Below are positions 8,555-16,444 of a stretch of 64,000 nucleotides of DNA, in pieces; within the stretch, counting starts at the first letter, position 1, and each line of letters starts with the position of its first letter. Location: the NCBI RefSeq assembly GCF_011752045.1, contig NZ_JAAKXW010000002.1:310001-374000 (forward strand). Direction: 5' to 3'. The notes below the pieces were generated by a model that made no database searches, had not been told where the DNA came from, and saw nothing but the letters and a program-made list of their open reading frames with translations. Made by a program: the position numbers and the translations under genes. The DNA is from Microbacterium hydrocarbonoxydans (lineage in GTDB: Bacteria > Actinomycetota > Actinomycetes > Actinomycetales > Microbacteriaceae).

Positions 8555-10185
8555 CGCTCCGTCTGGTAGGTCCGGTCGAGAAGCTTGTAGACCTTCACGG
8601 TCTCCACGACGACGTCGTCACCGCTGCCGCGGACCTTGCAGCCGAGCTTCTCGAACGCATCGGGCCAGCTCATCAGCGCGCAGGTGTAGGAGGCGCCGTT
8701 GCCGAAGGAGAGATTGCCGGAGTCGTTCGAGTACAGCTGACCGGTGAAGCTCGCGTGGATGTTGCCGGTGAGACCGCACGGAGAGTAGACCATGATCTTC
8801 ACGTCGGTGACGTCGCGTCCGGCGTCGAGGTCGAACGTGTCCTTCGTGTTCCCGTTGCCGCAGCTCGGCGCCGTCTCGTCGCTGACGAGCGCGCGGCTGG
8901 CATCGGCGTGCAGGAACACGAGCTGCTTGCCGCCGGTCAGGCTGGTGTCGATGTGGAGGTTCATCCTCTTGCCTGCCGGAGCGAGGAAGACGACGTCCTT
9001 GGTCACGGCCACCGTCGACGGACCGCTGATGACGATGTCCGTGTCGACGGAGGAACAGCTCTGGTAGTCGAGCGCGATCGGATCGGTGGAGCCGTTCGAG
9101 ATCATGCTGACGATGTCGGCCGAGCTCAGCGAGCAGGCGGACACCGGCGTCACGCCCCACCCGGACGCGCCGTCGAGGTCGATCCAGGACGTGACCGACT
9201 TGATGAAGTCGAGGGTCGGGTTGAACTCCGGTGCGGCGGCGCCCGGGGTCCGGGTGCCGGTGGCCGTCCACTTGCTGCCGACATCGATCGCGCCGGTGGC
9301 GGAGAGGATGCCGTACGCCAGCCCGTTCGTCGAGCCGGTGTCCGTCAGATCGATGTCTCCGCCCGCGAGGATGTCGCCGTTGGGCGCGGGGGGCGCCGGA
9401 GCCGGCGTGGCACCGAGCTTCGTGCCGTTGGAGGTGAACGTGACGTCGCCGCCGGCACGGATCTCGCCGGTGACCTCGATGCGCTGAGAGGAGGCGTCGA
9501 CGTTGTCCCGCACCCAGATGCTGCCGTTGACGGTGCACTCCCGGCTGAGGGTGACGCTGCCGTGCGTGACGTAGAGATCGCCGTTGATCGTGCCCTCGTT
9601 CACGCACGTGTAGCTGCCCGACCGGACGACGAGGTCACCGGTGTAGTTCGACACGGTCGAGGTCACGTTCCCGGCGAAGTACGCGAGCACGCCGCCCGCC
9701 TGCTGCTCGTCCTTGTAGTCCCAGGGGTAGACCGCGTCGATCTCGGCGCGTCCGCCCGCGGCATCCGTGCCGACCGCGTTGATGACGACGTGCCCCGGTT
9801 CACCGGTGGGACAGGTCGACGACAGACCGGCGTCGAGATGCGAGGTGGGCGCGGTGTCGCTCGGCGTCCAGTAGATCGTGAATGTGTACGTGGGATTCGT
9901 CCCGCTGCCCGTGAGCGTCCCGGCGCTGCAGGTGAACGTCCTGCCGTTCGACGAGATGGCCGCGCCGAGCTGCGCGACCGCCGCGTCTCGACCCGACTCG
10001 GCGGCGATGAACGCCTGTGTGCTGCTGCGGTTGCCGACGTTCGCCTGGATCGTGAACACCACGCTCCCCGCGATGGTGACGGCGACGAGGAAGCCGAGCA
10101 GCATCACCACGACGACGGCGACGAGCACCGCCCCCGTGTCATCACCGCTGCGTGCCCGGGCCTTGTCGAGGAAGCTGTTGATCAC
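8551..10185 (-). CDS. Large PilX-like pilus-associated protein with beta-solenoid-like repeats
   Basis: 544 residues. After a basic start there is one hydrophobic helix (about 18-46), then the N-terminal stalk typical of PilX-like minor pilin proteins (QAFIAAESGRDAAVAQL), which lacks a canonical prepilin cleavage motif. Residues about 180-290 hold short strand-like repeats rich in Gly, Asp and Val (TGDLVV, NGDLYV, NGSIWV, TGEIRAGGDVTF, GDILAGGDIDL), resembling bactofilin or beta-solenoid coils. A Pro/Ala linker lies near 260-270. Several Cys residues may form disulfides outside the cell. The GTG at 10185 overlaps the upstream stop (GTGA); a GTG two codons earlier is the alternative. It may be a pilus tip or adhesive subunit; this role is inferred. 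Confidence 0.75.
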   Translation of the reverse strand: MINSFLDKARARSGDDTGAVLVAVVVVMLLGFLVAVTIAGSVVFTIQANVGNRSSTQAFIAAESGRDAAVAQLGAAISSNGRTFTCSAGTLTGSGTNPTYTFTIYWTPSDTAPTSHLDAGLSSTCPTGEPGHVVINAVGTDAAGGRAEIDAVYPWDYKDEQQAGGVLAYFAGNVTSTVSNYTGDLVVRSGSYTCVNEGTINGDLYVTHGSVTLSRECTVNGSIWVRDNVDASSQRIEVTGEIRAGGDVTFTSNGTKLGATPAPAPPAPNGDILAGGDIDLTDTGSTNGLAYGILSATGAIDVGSKWTATGTRTPGAAAPEFNPTLDFIKSVTSWIDLDGASGWGVTPVSACSLSSADIVSMISNGSTDPIALDYQSCSSVDTDIVISGPSTVAVTKDVVFLAPAGKRMNLHIDTSLTGGKQLVFLHADASRALVSDETAPSCGNGNTKDTFDLDAGRDVTDVKIMVYSPCGLTGNIHASFTGQLYSNDSGNLSFGNGASYTCALMSWPDAFEKLGCKVRGSGDDVVVETVKVYKLLDRTYQTER

Positions 10186-10736
10186 CAGCACGGTGCACCT
10201 GTCTCGCTGAGATTGTTGCGTGCCGAGACCTCGCCATCGAACGTGACGGGAGAGGCCTCGGTCTCGATCTGGAACGCGTAGGTGATGACCTTTCCGCTCT
10301 TGGTGAAGTAGGAGGCGGCGACCGGATCGACACTCTCCCGGATGCTCGGCCCCGACCAGGTCGTGGCACTCGCCCCGGTCGCGAGATACGCCGCGTCTCC
10401 CCGAGCGGGATTCAGCGCGTCGACGGGTTCGATCTTGAACGCCTGGCAGGTCAGGGCGCCGCCGAGCGTCGTCCGCACCAGGAGCTGCGTCTGTGCACCG
10501 TTGAGCTGGATGGCGTCCGCGTTGCGGACCGCCTTCTCGATGCTCGAGGCGTATACCTGACCCTCGTTCGTGGCGACGGTCGTGGAGTTCACGTCCTGCT
10601 GAGTCGTCCACGAGTTCACCAGGATCATCACGACCACGCTGCTGAGAATCCCGACCACCACGACCACGACGATCAGCTCGATGAGGGAGAGGCCGACGTC
10701 GTCGGCGACGGCGTGATCGGCGGCCGCGCTGCTCAT
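10182..10736 (-). CDS. Prepilin-type minor pilin (type IV pilus)
   Basis: 184 residues. The prepilin cleavage motif is VG/LSLIELIVVVVVVG, with Gly at -1 and Glu at +5 of the mature protein, followed by the hydrophobic assembly helix. The start (ATG 10736) was chosen because it overlaps the upstream stop as ATGA and puts a normal 14-residue leader before the cleavage site. The frame is open further upstream, but that sequence overlaps the neighbouring pilin gene. The C-terminal domain carries two cysteines and resembles GspJ/PilW-type minor pilins in size. It is expected to be processed by PilD. Confidence 0.88.
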   Translation of the reverse strand: MSSAAADHAVADDVGLSLIELIVVVVVVGILSSVVVMILVNSWTTQQDVNSTTVATNEGQVYASSIEKAVRNADAIQLNGAQTQLLVRTTLGGALTCQAFKIEPVDALNPARGDAAYLATGASATTWSGPSIRESVDPVAASYFTKSGKVITYAFQIETEASPVTFDGEVSARNNLSETGAPCW

Positions 10737-11119
10737 GAGACGTACACCTTCGCCTCCACCACGGCCAGCACCACGCCGCCCTGCACGGCCTCGAGGGTGA
10801 CCGGCACCGCCGATTTGGCCGTGCACGAGTACGTGAACCCGCTCGGCACGCGCACGAGGAATTCCTTCTGCGTGCCGCCGTAGAAGGTCTGCGTCGTCGT
10901 GATCGCGTCGAGAGCCGCGCACGTGTGAGCGTCTCTCGCCTCTTCGATGAGCGAGTTCAGCTCGCGCGTCGCCGTGGCGGTCGCCGACTGACGGGAGGAT
11001 TGGGCGATGCCGTTCCAGAGCGCGGGAAGCAGCGCCACAGCGATGATCGCAAGCAGGAACATCGCGATGACGACCTCGACGAGACCGAAGCCCTCGTCGT
11101 CGTGCGCACGTGGCAGCAT
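10733..11119 (-). CDS. Prepilin-type minor pilin (PilV/GspI-like)
   Basis: 128 residues. The leader MLPRAHDDEG is followed by the mature start FGLVEVVIAMFLLA, with Glu at +5 and a long hydrophobic helix. The remaining globular part has two cysteines that could form a disulfide (ARDAHTCAAL and FTYSCTAK). Its small size and place between the major pilin and a larger minor pilin match PilV/GspI-type subunits that prime assembly. About 85 nt separate it from pilA; it is probably cotranscribed at a lower level. Confidence 0.85.
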   Translation of the reverse strand: MLPRAHDDEGFGLVEVVIAMFLLAIIAVALLPALWNGIAQSSRQSATATATRELNSLIEEARDAHTCAALDAITTTQTFYGGTQKEFLVRVPSGFTYSCTAKSAVPVTLEAVQGGVVLAVVEAKVYVS

Positions 11120-11203
11120 GCCGGCCTCCAGACGGATGCTGAGGCGGAGGCCCGCGCGCCGGTCAGGCCGGGCGGGCCTCCGCTCGTCACTCAGCGATGA
11201 GGA

Positions 11204-11626
11204 TCAAGGAGCCGTGCAGGCGGTGCCAGCAGCATTTGCGCCCGGACCGGCATAGACGGCCGCAGGCCATCCCGTACCACCCGCCGCCTTCACACAGATC
11301 TTGTCGATCGTCGGCAAGGCGGCGTTCTCCAGGGATGTGACGATCGGTGAATCACCGGCCGAAGCCGCCGCAGTCTGTGCGGTCGCGAGTGTCGCACCCG
11401 GCTGTGTGATTTCCGCCGCAGCAGCCGTGGCGCCATTCGCCGCAGCTGCCTTGAGCGCATTGGTCTGCGCCTGGGTCTGGATGTTCGCGAACAATGGGAT
11501 CGCGATCGCCACCAGGATCCCCAGGATCACGACGACGATGATGAGTTCGATGAGCGAGAAGCCGGCTTCGCCGTTCTCCTCCCGCTCGGCCTTCTTCGCC
11601 TCGATGAGGCGGTGGATAGTGCGCAT
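11204..11626 (-). CDS. pilA: Major type IV pilin PilA
   Basis: 140 residues with a class IVa leader of 22 residues (MRTIHRLIEAKKAEREENGEAG) cut before FSLIELIIVVVILGILVAIA; Glu at +5 is present. The globular domain is short and rich in Ala and Thr, with two cysteines near the C-terminus (DKICVKA and GTACTAP) that could form the usual D-region loop. A strong AAGAGGGG ribosome-binding site precedes the ATG, and it is the first gene of the minus-strand pil operon, as expected for the most abundant subunit. Confidence 0.95.
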   Translation of the reverse strand: MRTIHRLIEAKKAEREENGEAGFSLIELIIVVVILGILVAIAIPLFANIQTQAQTNALKAAAANGATAAAAEITQPGATLATAQTAAASAGDSPIVTSLENAALPTIDKICVKAAGGTGWPAAVYAGPGANAAGTACTAP

Positions 11627-11661
11627 GGCAAACCCCTCTTAGGGACGACGGAATGGGTTGC

Positions 11662-11690
11662 TCTGTACCGGCGCGCCCCAGCAGCGCCAA
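11662..11690 (-). promoter_or_regulatory. Candidate pilA operon promoter; region 11627-11924
   Basis: On the minus strand TTGGCG (11690-11685), a 17-nt spacer and TACAGA (11667-11662) lie about 35 nt before the pilA ATG. Transcription would begin near 11655. The rest of the roughly 300-nt gap 11627-11924 contains no convincing gene, only this promoter, the pilA ribosome-binding site and the terminator of the next gene. Confidence 0.4.
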
Positions 11691-11881
11691 TCATTCCGAA
11701 TGTCCCGGTCCCCAGAGTCGGCGTCGCGGTCGTCCCAGTATTCCGCGGCTCCTTGAGCACATAGTGGACCTGCGTCCGCCCCTGCGCAATAGGCAGTTTC
11801 AGGATCTTCACAGACGACGGCATCCGAAGTCCGGAGAACGACATCCGAGGATCAGAAAACGACGTCCGGACGACATGCGAA

Positions 11882-11909
11882 TCGCCCGCGGCGCCGACGC
11901 CGCGGGCGA
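11882..11909 (-). terminator. Strong GC hairpin after the small secreted protein gene
   Basis: CGCCCGCGGCG (11883-11893) and CGCCGCGGGCG (11898-11908) form a perfect 11-bp stem with the 4-nt loop CCGA; one further T-A pair extends it. It lies 16 nt beyond the stop of the secreted-protein gene. There is no clear T-run. Confidence 0.7.
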
Positions 11910-11924
11910 AATGGAGCGATCCTC

Positions 11925-12320
11925 TTACGGTGCTGCGATCCCGCAGGTTTCCGATGCTGCGCCGATCTGGGCGCCATAGGCGGCGAAGAGGTGGTCGACG
12001 CCCGAGCCGTCGGCCATCCAGTCGCCGGACGCCCGGTTCTCACCGAGGGTGTGGTGCCCGAAGAGCAGCGTCGAGGTGTCGACGCCCTGCTCCTCCAGCG
12101 CAGGAATCAGGCACGCTGCTGCCTCCGGCTCGAACATCGTGATGATGTCGGCGAGCGGAATCCATTGCTGCGAGTTGGCGGCGTTCTCGTTCGCCTTGTC
12201 GGAGCGGTTCGGAATGAAGCACTCGTGGGCGAAAGCGGTCGCACCGCTTCCGAGCACCAGCACCGCGGTCAGACCCGAGACGACACCCGCCTGGGTGAGG
12301 AACTTCTTGACAGTGGTCAT
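11925..12320 (-). CDS. Small secreted protein of unknown function
   Basis: 131 residues. A classical Sec signal peptide (basic MTTVKKF, hydrophobic core 12-26, ATAFA/HECF cleavage) leaves a mature protein of about 100 residues with three cysteines (HECF, AACLIP, ETCG) and several His and Asp residues. I do not recognise the family. It has its own candidate promoter and a strong terminator, so it is an independent unit lying between the pil operon and a DUF1992 gene. An AAGGGC ribosome-binding site precedes the ATG. A role on the surface or with the pilus is only a guess from position. Confidence 0.8.
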   Translation of the reverse strand: MTTVKKFLTQAGVVSGLTAVLVLGSGATAFAHECFIPNRSDKANENAANSQQWIPLADIITMFEPEAAACLIPALEEQGVDTSTLLFGHHTLGENRASGDWMADGSGVDHLFAAYGAQIGAASETCGIAAP

Positions 12321-12367
12321 GTCATGCCCTTCGTTCAGGATCGGGTCGGACGGCCCGGTCTACCTGA

Positions 12368-12396
12368 GGTCTACTCCTGGCCCTGAACGGTGTCAA
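12368..12396 (-). promoter_or_regulatory. Promoter of the small secreted protein gene
   Basis: On the minus strand a perfect -35 TTGACA (12396-12391), a 17-nt spacer and TAGACC (12373-12368) lie 48 nt before the ATG. A second, weaker pair, TCGAAA with TATAGA (12442-12414), lies just upstream. This is one of the few consensus -35 boxes in the window. Confidence 0.5.
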
Positions 12397-12459
12397 CGGG
12401 TTCTTCCAGACGATCTATAAAACTCCCGAGGGGTCGTTTCGAGCTGCGTCCGGATGCCT

Positions 12460-13020
12460 TCACCTCCGGCGGAACAGCCTCCGTCGGCGCGGCTTCTCCG
12501 GAGCGGATGCCGCAGCCGGCGGGGCCGCGTCGCGGGCGGCATCCCTCCGCTCGCGCCAAGCGCGGATCTCGGCGTCCACGTCCCTCGGGCTCGTGACCAC
12601 CGGCGGGCCGCCGAGCAGCTGACGGCGGGCCTCGACGACCCGGCGGTTGAAGTCCTCCAGCACGGCGCGCACGTCGCTCTCCTGGCCGAGCAGGTCGAGC
12701 TGATCGTCGAGCTCGCGGTCCTCGACGCGCAGCAGCAGCGCTGGCGGACCGAGTCCGGTGAGGTTCTCGGTCTCGATCTTCCGCCGGATCCACCAGTCCG
12801 GGTCATGGTGCGAACCGAGGCCCTCGAGAGGCTTCCCGGCGCCGGGCAGGTCGTCGAAATCCCCGCGCCGGATCACGACCTGGATCGCGGTCTCGATGTA
12901 CGCGGCCCTGTCCACGGCGGCGGCCGCCCCCTGCGCGGCGGCCGATTCCTCCTCCGCATCCAACTGCGGGTTCTGCTGCCGCGCGCGGTACCGCGCCGCG
13001 GCCTCGCGCGGGTCGGTCAT
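12460..13020 (-). CDS. DUF1992 (DnaJ-homologue-type) domain protein
   Basis: 186 residues. Residues about 38-110 carry the DUF1992 signature: a short helix with VDRAAYIETAIQ, then GDFDDLPGAGKPL and a DWWIRRKI segment. The C-terminal third is a charged, Ala/Arg-rich tail ending in RRRRLFRRR. The family is widespread and often called DnaJ homologue subfamily C member 28; its biochemical role is poorly known. GGAGGTGA precedes the ATG. It is divergent from the HNH gene. Confidence 0.85.
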   Translation of the reverse strand: MTDPREAAARYRARQQNPQLDAEEESAAAQGAAAAVDRAAYIETAIQVVIRRGDFDDLPGAGKPLEGLGSHHDPDWWIRRKIETENLTGLGPPALLLRVEDRELDDQLDLLGQESDVRAVLEDFNRRVVEARRQLLGGPPVVTSPRDVDAEIRAWRERRDAARDAAPPAAASAPEKPRRRRLFRRR

Positions 13021-13134
13021 CGCTCACCTCCGTGACATCCGGTCCCTTCCAGGGTAATTCGCAGCGGCGGAGAAGCGGCGAGATTCTGTGGATAACCCCT
13101 TCCCTTCTTCGGAGTTATATTCTAAACTGAGCCT

Positions 13135-14655
13135 ATGGCCTTCTCCTCGGATCTCGACCCCGAACAGCGTGGCGCGCTGCTCGACGAGTGGGTCGAGACG
13201 CGTCGCGAGATCGCCAGAATGGAGGCGAAGGCTTCCCGCCTGCTCGCCGCGCGCGCCCGCCTGATGGACGAGGATGTCGGCGAACATCCGTACCATCGTG
13301 AGACGATTCGCCGCTCGATGGTCGCCGAGTACGCCGCTGCGGCCCGGATGGCCACGGGCAGCATGGATCACGCGTTCGCCGACGCCGTGGCGCTCGAGAA
13401 TTCGCTCCCCTCTGTGCGCGCGGCGTTCGAGAGCGGCACGATCACGGCGGCTCATGTGCGGGAGATCGTCCGCGCGGGAGCGGTCGTCCGCGAGGCCGTG
13501 AACAACAGGAGGGCGGATGCCGCGACGCTGGCCGCGTACGACACCGCCGCCCTGGTCGTCGCCGAGCTGGAATCCCCGTCGCGCACCCGCGCGCATGTCC
13601 GGCAGATCGCCTCAGCGCTCGCCGGCGAGACCGAGAAGCAGCGTCATCGCCGCGCGGCCGGCGAGCGGGCCGTCTCCGTGCGCCCTCTCGGTGACGGTCT
13701 CGCCCTGCTCACCGTCGTCCTGCCCGAGTACCTCGCGTACGCCATCCTCGACCGCCTGACGCAGCTCGCCCGCAAGGTCGTGGCGACGCGCGACGACCGC
13801 GAGCCGGCGCTCGACCTCGACCTGCTCGACGATGGCCCAGACCCGGTGTACGCCGAGGACCTCTCCCCCGACGACGACGCGTACGACGAGGCCTGGGGCG
13901 TCGGCGACGCCATCTTCGGAGACGACGACACCTTCACCACCGACCCGTTCGCAGACGGTTCGGTTCAGGGCGCCAGCGCTGACAGCTCCTCGAACGGCGG
14001 CCCCGAGGCCGACGTCGAGCACGTGAGCACCGCGCCGGCCGCCGAGGCCGATGTCGAGCACATCCCCGCCGACACCCGCACGCTCGACCAGATCCGCGCC
14101 GATCTGCTCACCGATCTCCTCCTCGCCAGCGACCCGAGCGCCGCGCACGGCACCGCCCTCGACAACATCACCGCACACGTTCAGGTCACGATCGCCGCGA
14201 CGACGCTCGCCGGCGGCGACGACCGGCTCGCCGAGCTCGACCGGCACGGCCCCCTCGATCCCGACGTCGCCCGCGATCTCGCCGGACGCAACGGCGGATG
14301 GACCCGGCTGCTCCTCGATCCGACCGGAATGGTCATCGAGACCGACACGTACAGTCCGACGGAGGGCATGCGCCGGTTCCTGCGCGCTCGCGACCAGCAC
14401 TGCAGATTCCCCGGATGTCGGATGCCGGTGCACCGCTGCGACATCGATCACAACCACGACCATGCCAAGGGGGGCCCGACGGCCCTCGGCAACCTGTCGC
14501 ACTTCTGTCGTGGACACCACGTGCTCAAGCACCCCGACCTCGACGACAGCATCCGCTGGTCGGCCCGGGCGCTCCCCGACAGCTCGATCCAGTGGACCAG
14601 CCCGCTCGGCCGGCACTACGTGGATCCGCCGCCCCGTCGCATGATGTTCGTCTGA
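13135..14655 (+). CDS. DUF222 / HNH endonuclease domain protein (13E12 family)
   Basis: 506 residues. The N-terminal two thirds match the DUF222 region of the actinobacterial 13E12 repeat family. An acidic, low-complexity middle (about 240-310) is followed by a C-terminal HNH nuclease domain with CRFPGCRMPVHRCDIDHNHD, a second His cluster in HFCRGHHVLKH, and Cys pairs for a structural metal. Such genes are multicopy in actinobacteria and are thought to be homing-type or selfish nucleases, although cellular roles are unproven. TAAACT (13123-13128) sits 6 nt before the ATG, predicting a leaderless message. Confidence 0.9.
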   Translation: MAFSSDLDPEQRGALLDEWVETRREIARMEAKASRLLAARARLMDEDVGEHPYHRETIRRSMVAEYAAAARMATGSMDHAFADAVALENSLPSVRAAFESGTITAAHVREIVRAGAVVREAVNNRRADAATLAAYDTAALVVAELESPSRTRAHVRQIASALAGETEKQRHRRAAGERAVSVRPLGDGLALLTVVLPEYLAYAILDRLTQLARKVVATRDDREPALDLDLLDDGPDPVYAEDLSPDDDAYDEAWGVGDAIFGDDDTFTTDPFADGSVQGASADSSSNGGPEADVEHVSTAPAAEADVEHIPADTRTLDQIRADLLTDLLLASDPSAAHGTALDNITAHVQVTIAATTLAGGDDRLAELDRHGPLDPDVARDLAGRNGGWTRLLLDPTGMVIETDTYSPTEGMRRFLRARDQHCRFPGCRMPVHRCDIDHNHDHAKGGPTALGNLSHFCRGHHVLKHPDLDDSIRWSARALPDSSIQWTSPLGRHYVDPPPRRMMFV

Positions 14656-14765
14656 CCCCGGGTCGCTCGGATCACGCGCGTCGCTCGCGCGAACCGCAGC
14701 TGCTCGGGTCGCACAGGGTGCACCCGTCCGCGTACGCCGCGAGCGCCGCATGCACCACCGCCTGC

Positions 14766-14870
14766 GTCGTGCCGCCCGCGTCCTGTCGTCTGCGTCGTGC
14801 CCGCTGCGCCGTGCCGCCCGCGCGTGCCGTCGGTGTCATGCCGCCCGCGTCGTGCCGCCTGCGCACGCCA
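14766..14870. repeat. Degenerate GTGCCGCCCGCG repeats in the 14656-14918 gap
   Basis: About five imperfect copies of a 15-16-nt unit close to GTCGTGCCGCCCGCG lie between the HNH gene and the MATE gene. Variants include GTCATGCCGCCCGCG and GTCGTGCCGCCTGCG. The gap has no convincing gene. The repeat is close to the preceding nuclease gene but ownership is unclear. Confidence 0.6.
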
Positions 14871-14918
14871 CCCTCAGCCCCGAGCACCGCTGTCCCCACC
14901 ACCCCATAGGCTCGAGGG

Positions 14919-16241
14919 GTGAACCCGCGCGCCTCCCTCAACCGAGAGATCCTGCGGCTCGCCGTCCCCGCGCTGGGTGCGCTGATCGCCGAGCCGGCGT
15001 TCCTCATCGTCGACGCGGCCCTCGTCGGGCATCTCGGCACCACGCCCCTCGCGGGCCTCGGCATCGCCGGTGCCGTGCTGCAGACCATCGTCGGCCTGAT
15101 GGTGTTCCTCGCGTACTCGACCACCCCGGCCGTCGCCCGTCGCTTCGGCGCCGGGGAGCCGGGCGAGGCGGTCTCCGTCGGCATCAACGGCATGTGGCTG
15201 GCGCTCGGGCTCGGTGCGATCCTCGCGGTGATCGGCGCCGTCTCGACGCCGTGGATGGTGTCGCTGTTCGGAGCATCCGACGCCGTCGCCGCCGAGGCCG
15301 GCGCCTACCTCGTCATCTCGATGTGGGGGCTGCCCGCCATGCTGATCGTCTTCGCGGCGACCGGCCTGCTCCGCGGCATGCAGGACACGATGACGCCGCT
15401 GTGGATCGCCGGGCTCGGCTTCGGCGCCAATGCGCTCCTCAACGCCCTGTTCATCTACGGACTCGGCTGGGGCATCGCCGGATCCGCCGTCGGCACCGTC
15501 ACCGCTCAGTGGGGCATGGTCGCCGCCTACGTCCTCGTCGTGCAGCGCCTCGCGACGAAGCACAGCGCCTCCCTCCGCGCCCAGCGCGACGGACTCCGCA
15601 GCACCGCCCGCTCCGGCGGCTGGATGTTCCTGCGCACCATCAGCCTGCGCATCGCGCTGCTCGCGACCGTGGGCGTGGCCACCGGCATCGGCACCGAGGA
15701 ACTCGCCGGCTGGCAGATCGTCTTCACGATCTTCTCCGCCGCCGCGTTCGCCCTCGACGCCCTCGCGATCGCCGCACAGGCCTTCATCGGCAAGGAGCTC
15801 GGGGCAGGCGACCAGCAGCAGGTGCACCGTGTGCTCGCCCGCACCGTCGCCTGGGGAGCCTGGTTCGGCGTGATCGTCGGCGGCCTGATCGCCGCGCTCT
15901 CCGGCGTCCTCGGCCTCGTCTTCACCGGCTCCGCCGAGGTCGCCCAGCTCGTGCAGCCGGCGCTGATCGTCCTCGCGGTCGCGCAGCCGATCGCCGGAAT
16001 CGTGTTCGTGCTCGACGGCGTGCTGATGGGGGCGAACGACGCCCGCTACCTCGCCATCGCCGGGGGCATCAACCTCGTGCCGTTCCTGCCCGCACTCTGG
16101 ATCATCGCGGCGACCGGCGTCGACGGCGTCCCCGGGCTCATCTGGCTCTCCGTCGCGTTCTTCGGCGTCTACCTCCTCGCGCGACTCGGCACGCTCGGCT
16201 GGCGCGTGCGCTCGGGGCGCTGGGTCACGGTCGAGGCGTAG
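14919..16241 (+). CDS. MATE family efflux transporter (DinF-like)
   Basis: 440 residues with 12 predicted membrane helices in two similar halves. The N-terminus (LRLAVPALGALIAEPAFLI) and the motif VDAALVGHLG are typical of the DinF branch of the MATE family, which exports cationic compounds in exchange for Na+ or H+. The GTG start is supported by TAGGCT at 14907-14912, exactly 6 nt upstream (leaderless). It stands alone and is followed by a hairpin. The substrate cannot be read from sequence. Confidence 0.92.
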   Translation: MNPRASLNREILRLAVPALGALIAEPAFLIVDAALVGHLGTTPLAGLGIAGAVLQTIVGLMVFLAYSTTPAVARRFGAGEPGEAVSVGINGMWLALGLGAILAVIGAVSTPWMVSLFGASDAVAAEAGAYLVISMWGLPAMLIVFAATGLLRGMQDTMTPLWIAGLGFGANALLNALFIYGLGWGIAGSAVGTVTAQWGMVAAYVLVVQRLATKHSASLRAQRDGLRSTARSGGWMFLRTISLRIALLATVGVATGIGTEELAGWQIVFTIFSAAAFALDALAIAAQAFIGKELGAGDQQQVHRVLARTVAWGAWFGVIVGGLIAALSGVLGLVFTGSAEVAQLVQPALIVLAVAQPIAGIVFVLDGVLMGANDARYLAIAGGINLVPFLPALWIIAATGVDGVPGLIWLSVAFFGVYLLARLGTLGWRVRSGRWVTVEA

Positions 16242-16390
16242 GGACGACGCACGGTGACGAGATGTCGGCAGCGCTCATGAAGCACGCGTTCGGCACCGAC
16301 CGCGGTTGACCGGGAACATCACCAGTTCCTGGCACCCGGCTCCGTCGTCGATCCCGGCCGTGGCAGAGCGGGATGCGCCAGCCACAGTGC

Positions 16391-16429
16391 GAGCGGATGC
16401 CGCAGGCACCAGACCCACGGCATCCGCTC
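16391..16429. terminator. Terminator hairpin made of inverted GGATGCC/GGCATCC
   Basis: GAGCGGATGCCG (16391-16402) and CGGCATCCGCTC (16418-16429) form a perfect 12-bp stem with a 15-nt loop. It lies in the 203-nt convergent gap between the MATE gene and the minus-strand membrane protein, which otherwise shows nothing. The arms are an inverted pair of the genome-iterated heptamer. Confidence 0.65.
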
Positions 16430-16444
16430 TGCGCAGTCGCCTGA

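Noticed and set aside
11527..11844. Minus-strand frame upstream of and overlapping pilA
   Set aside because: No signal for translation and it overlaps pilA out of frame.
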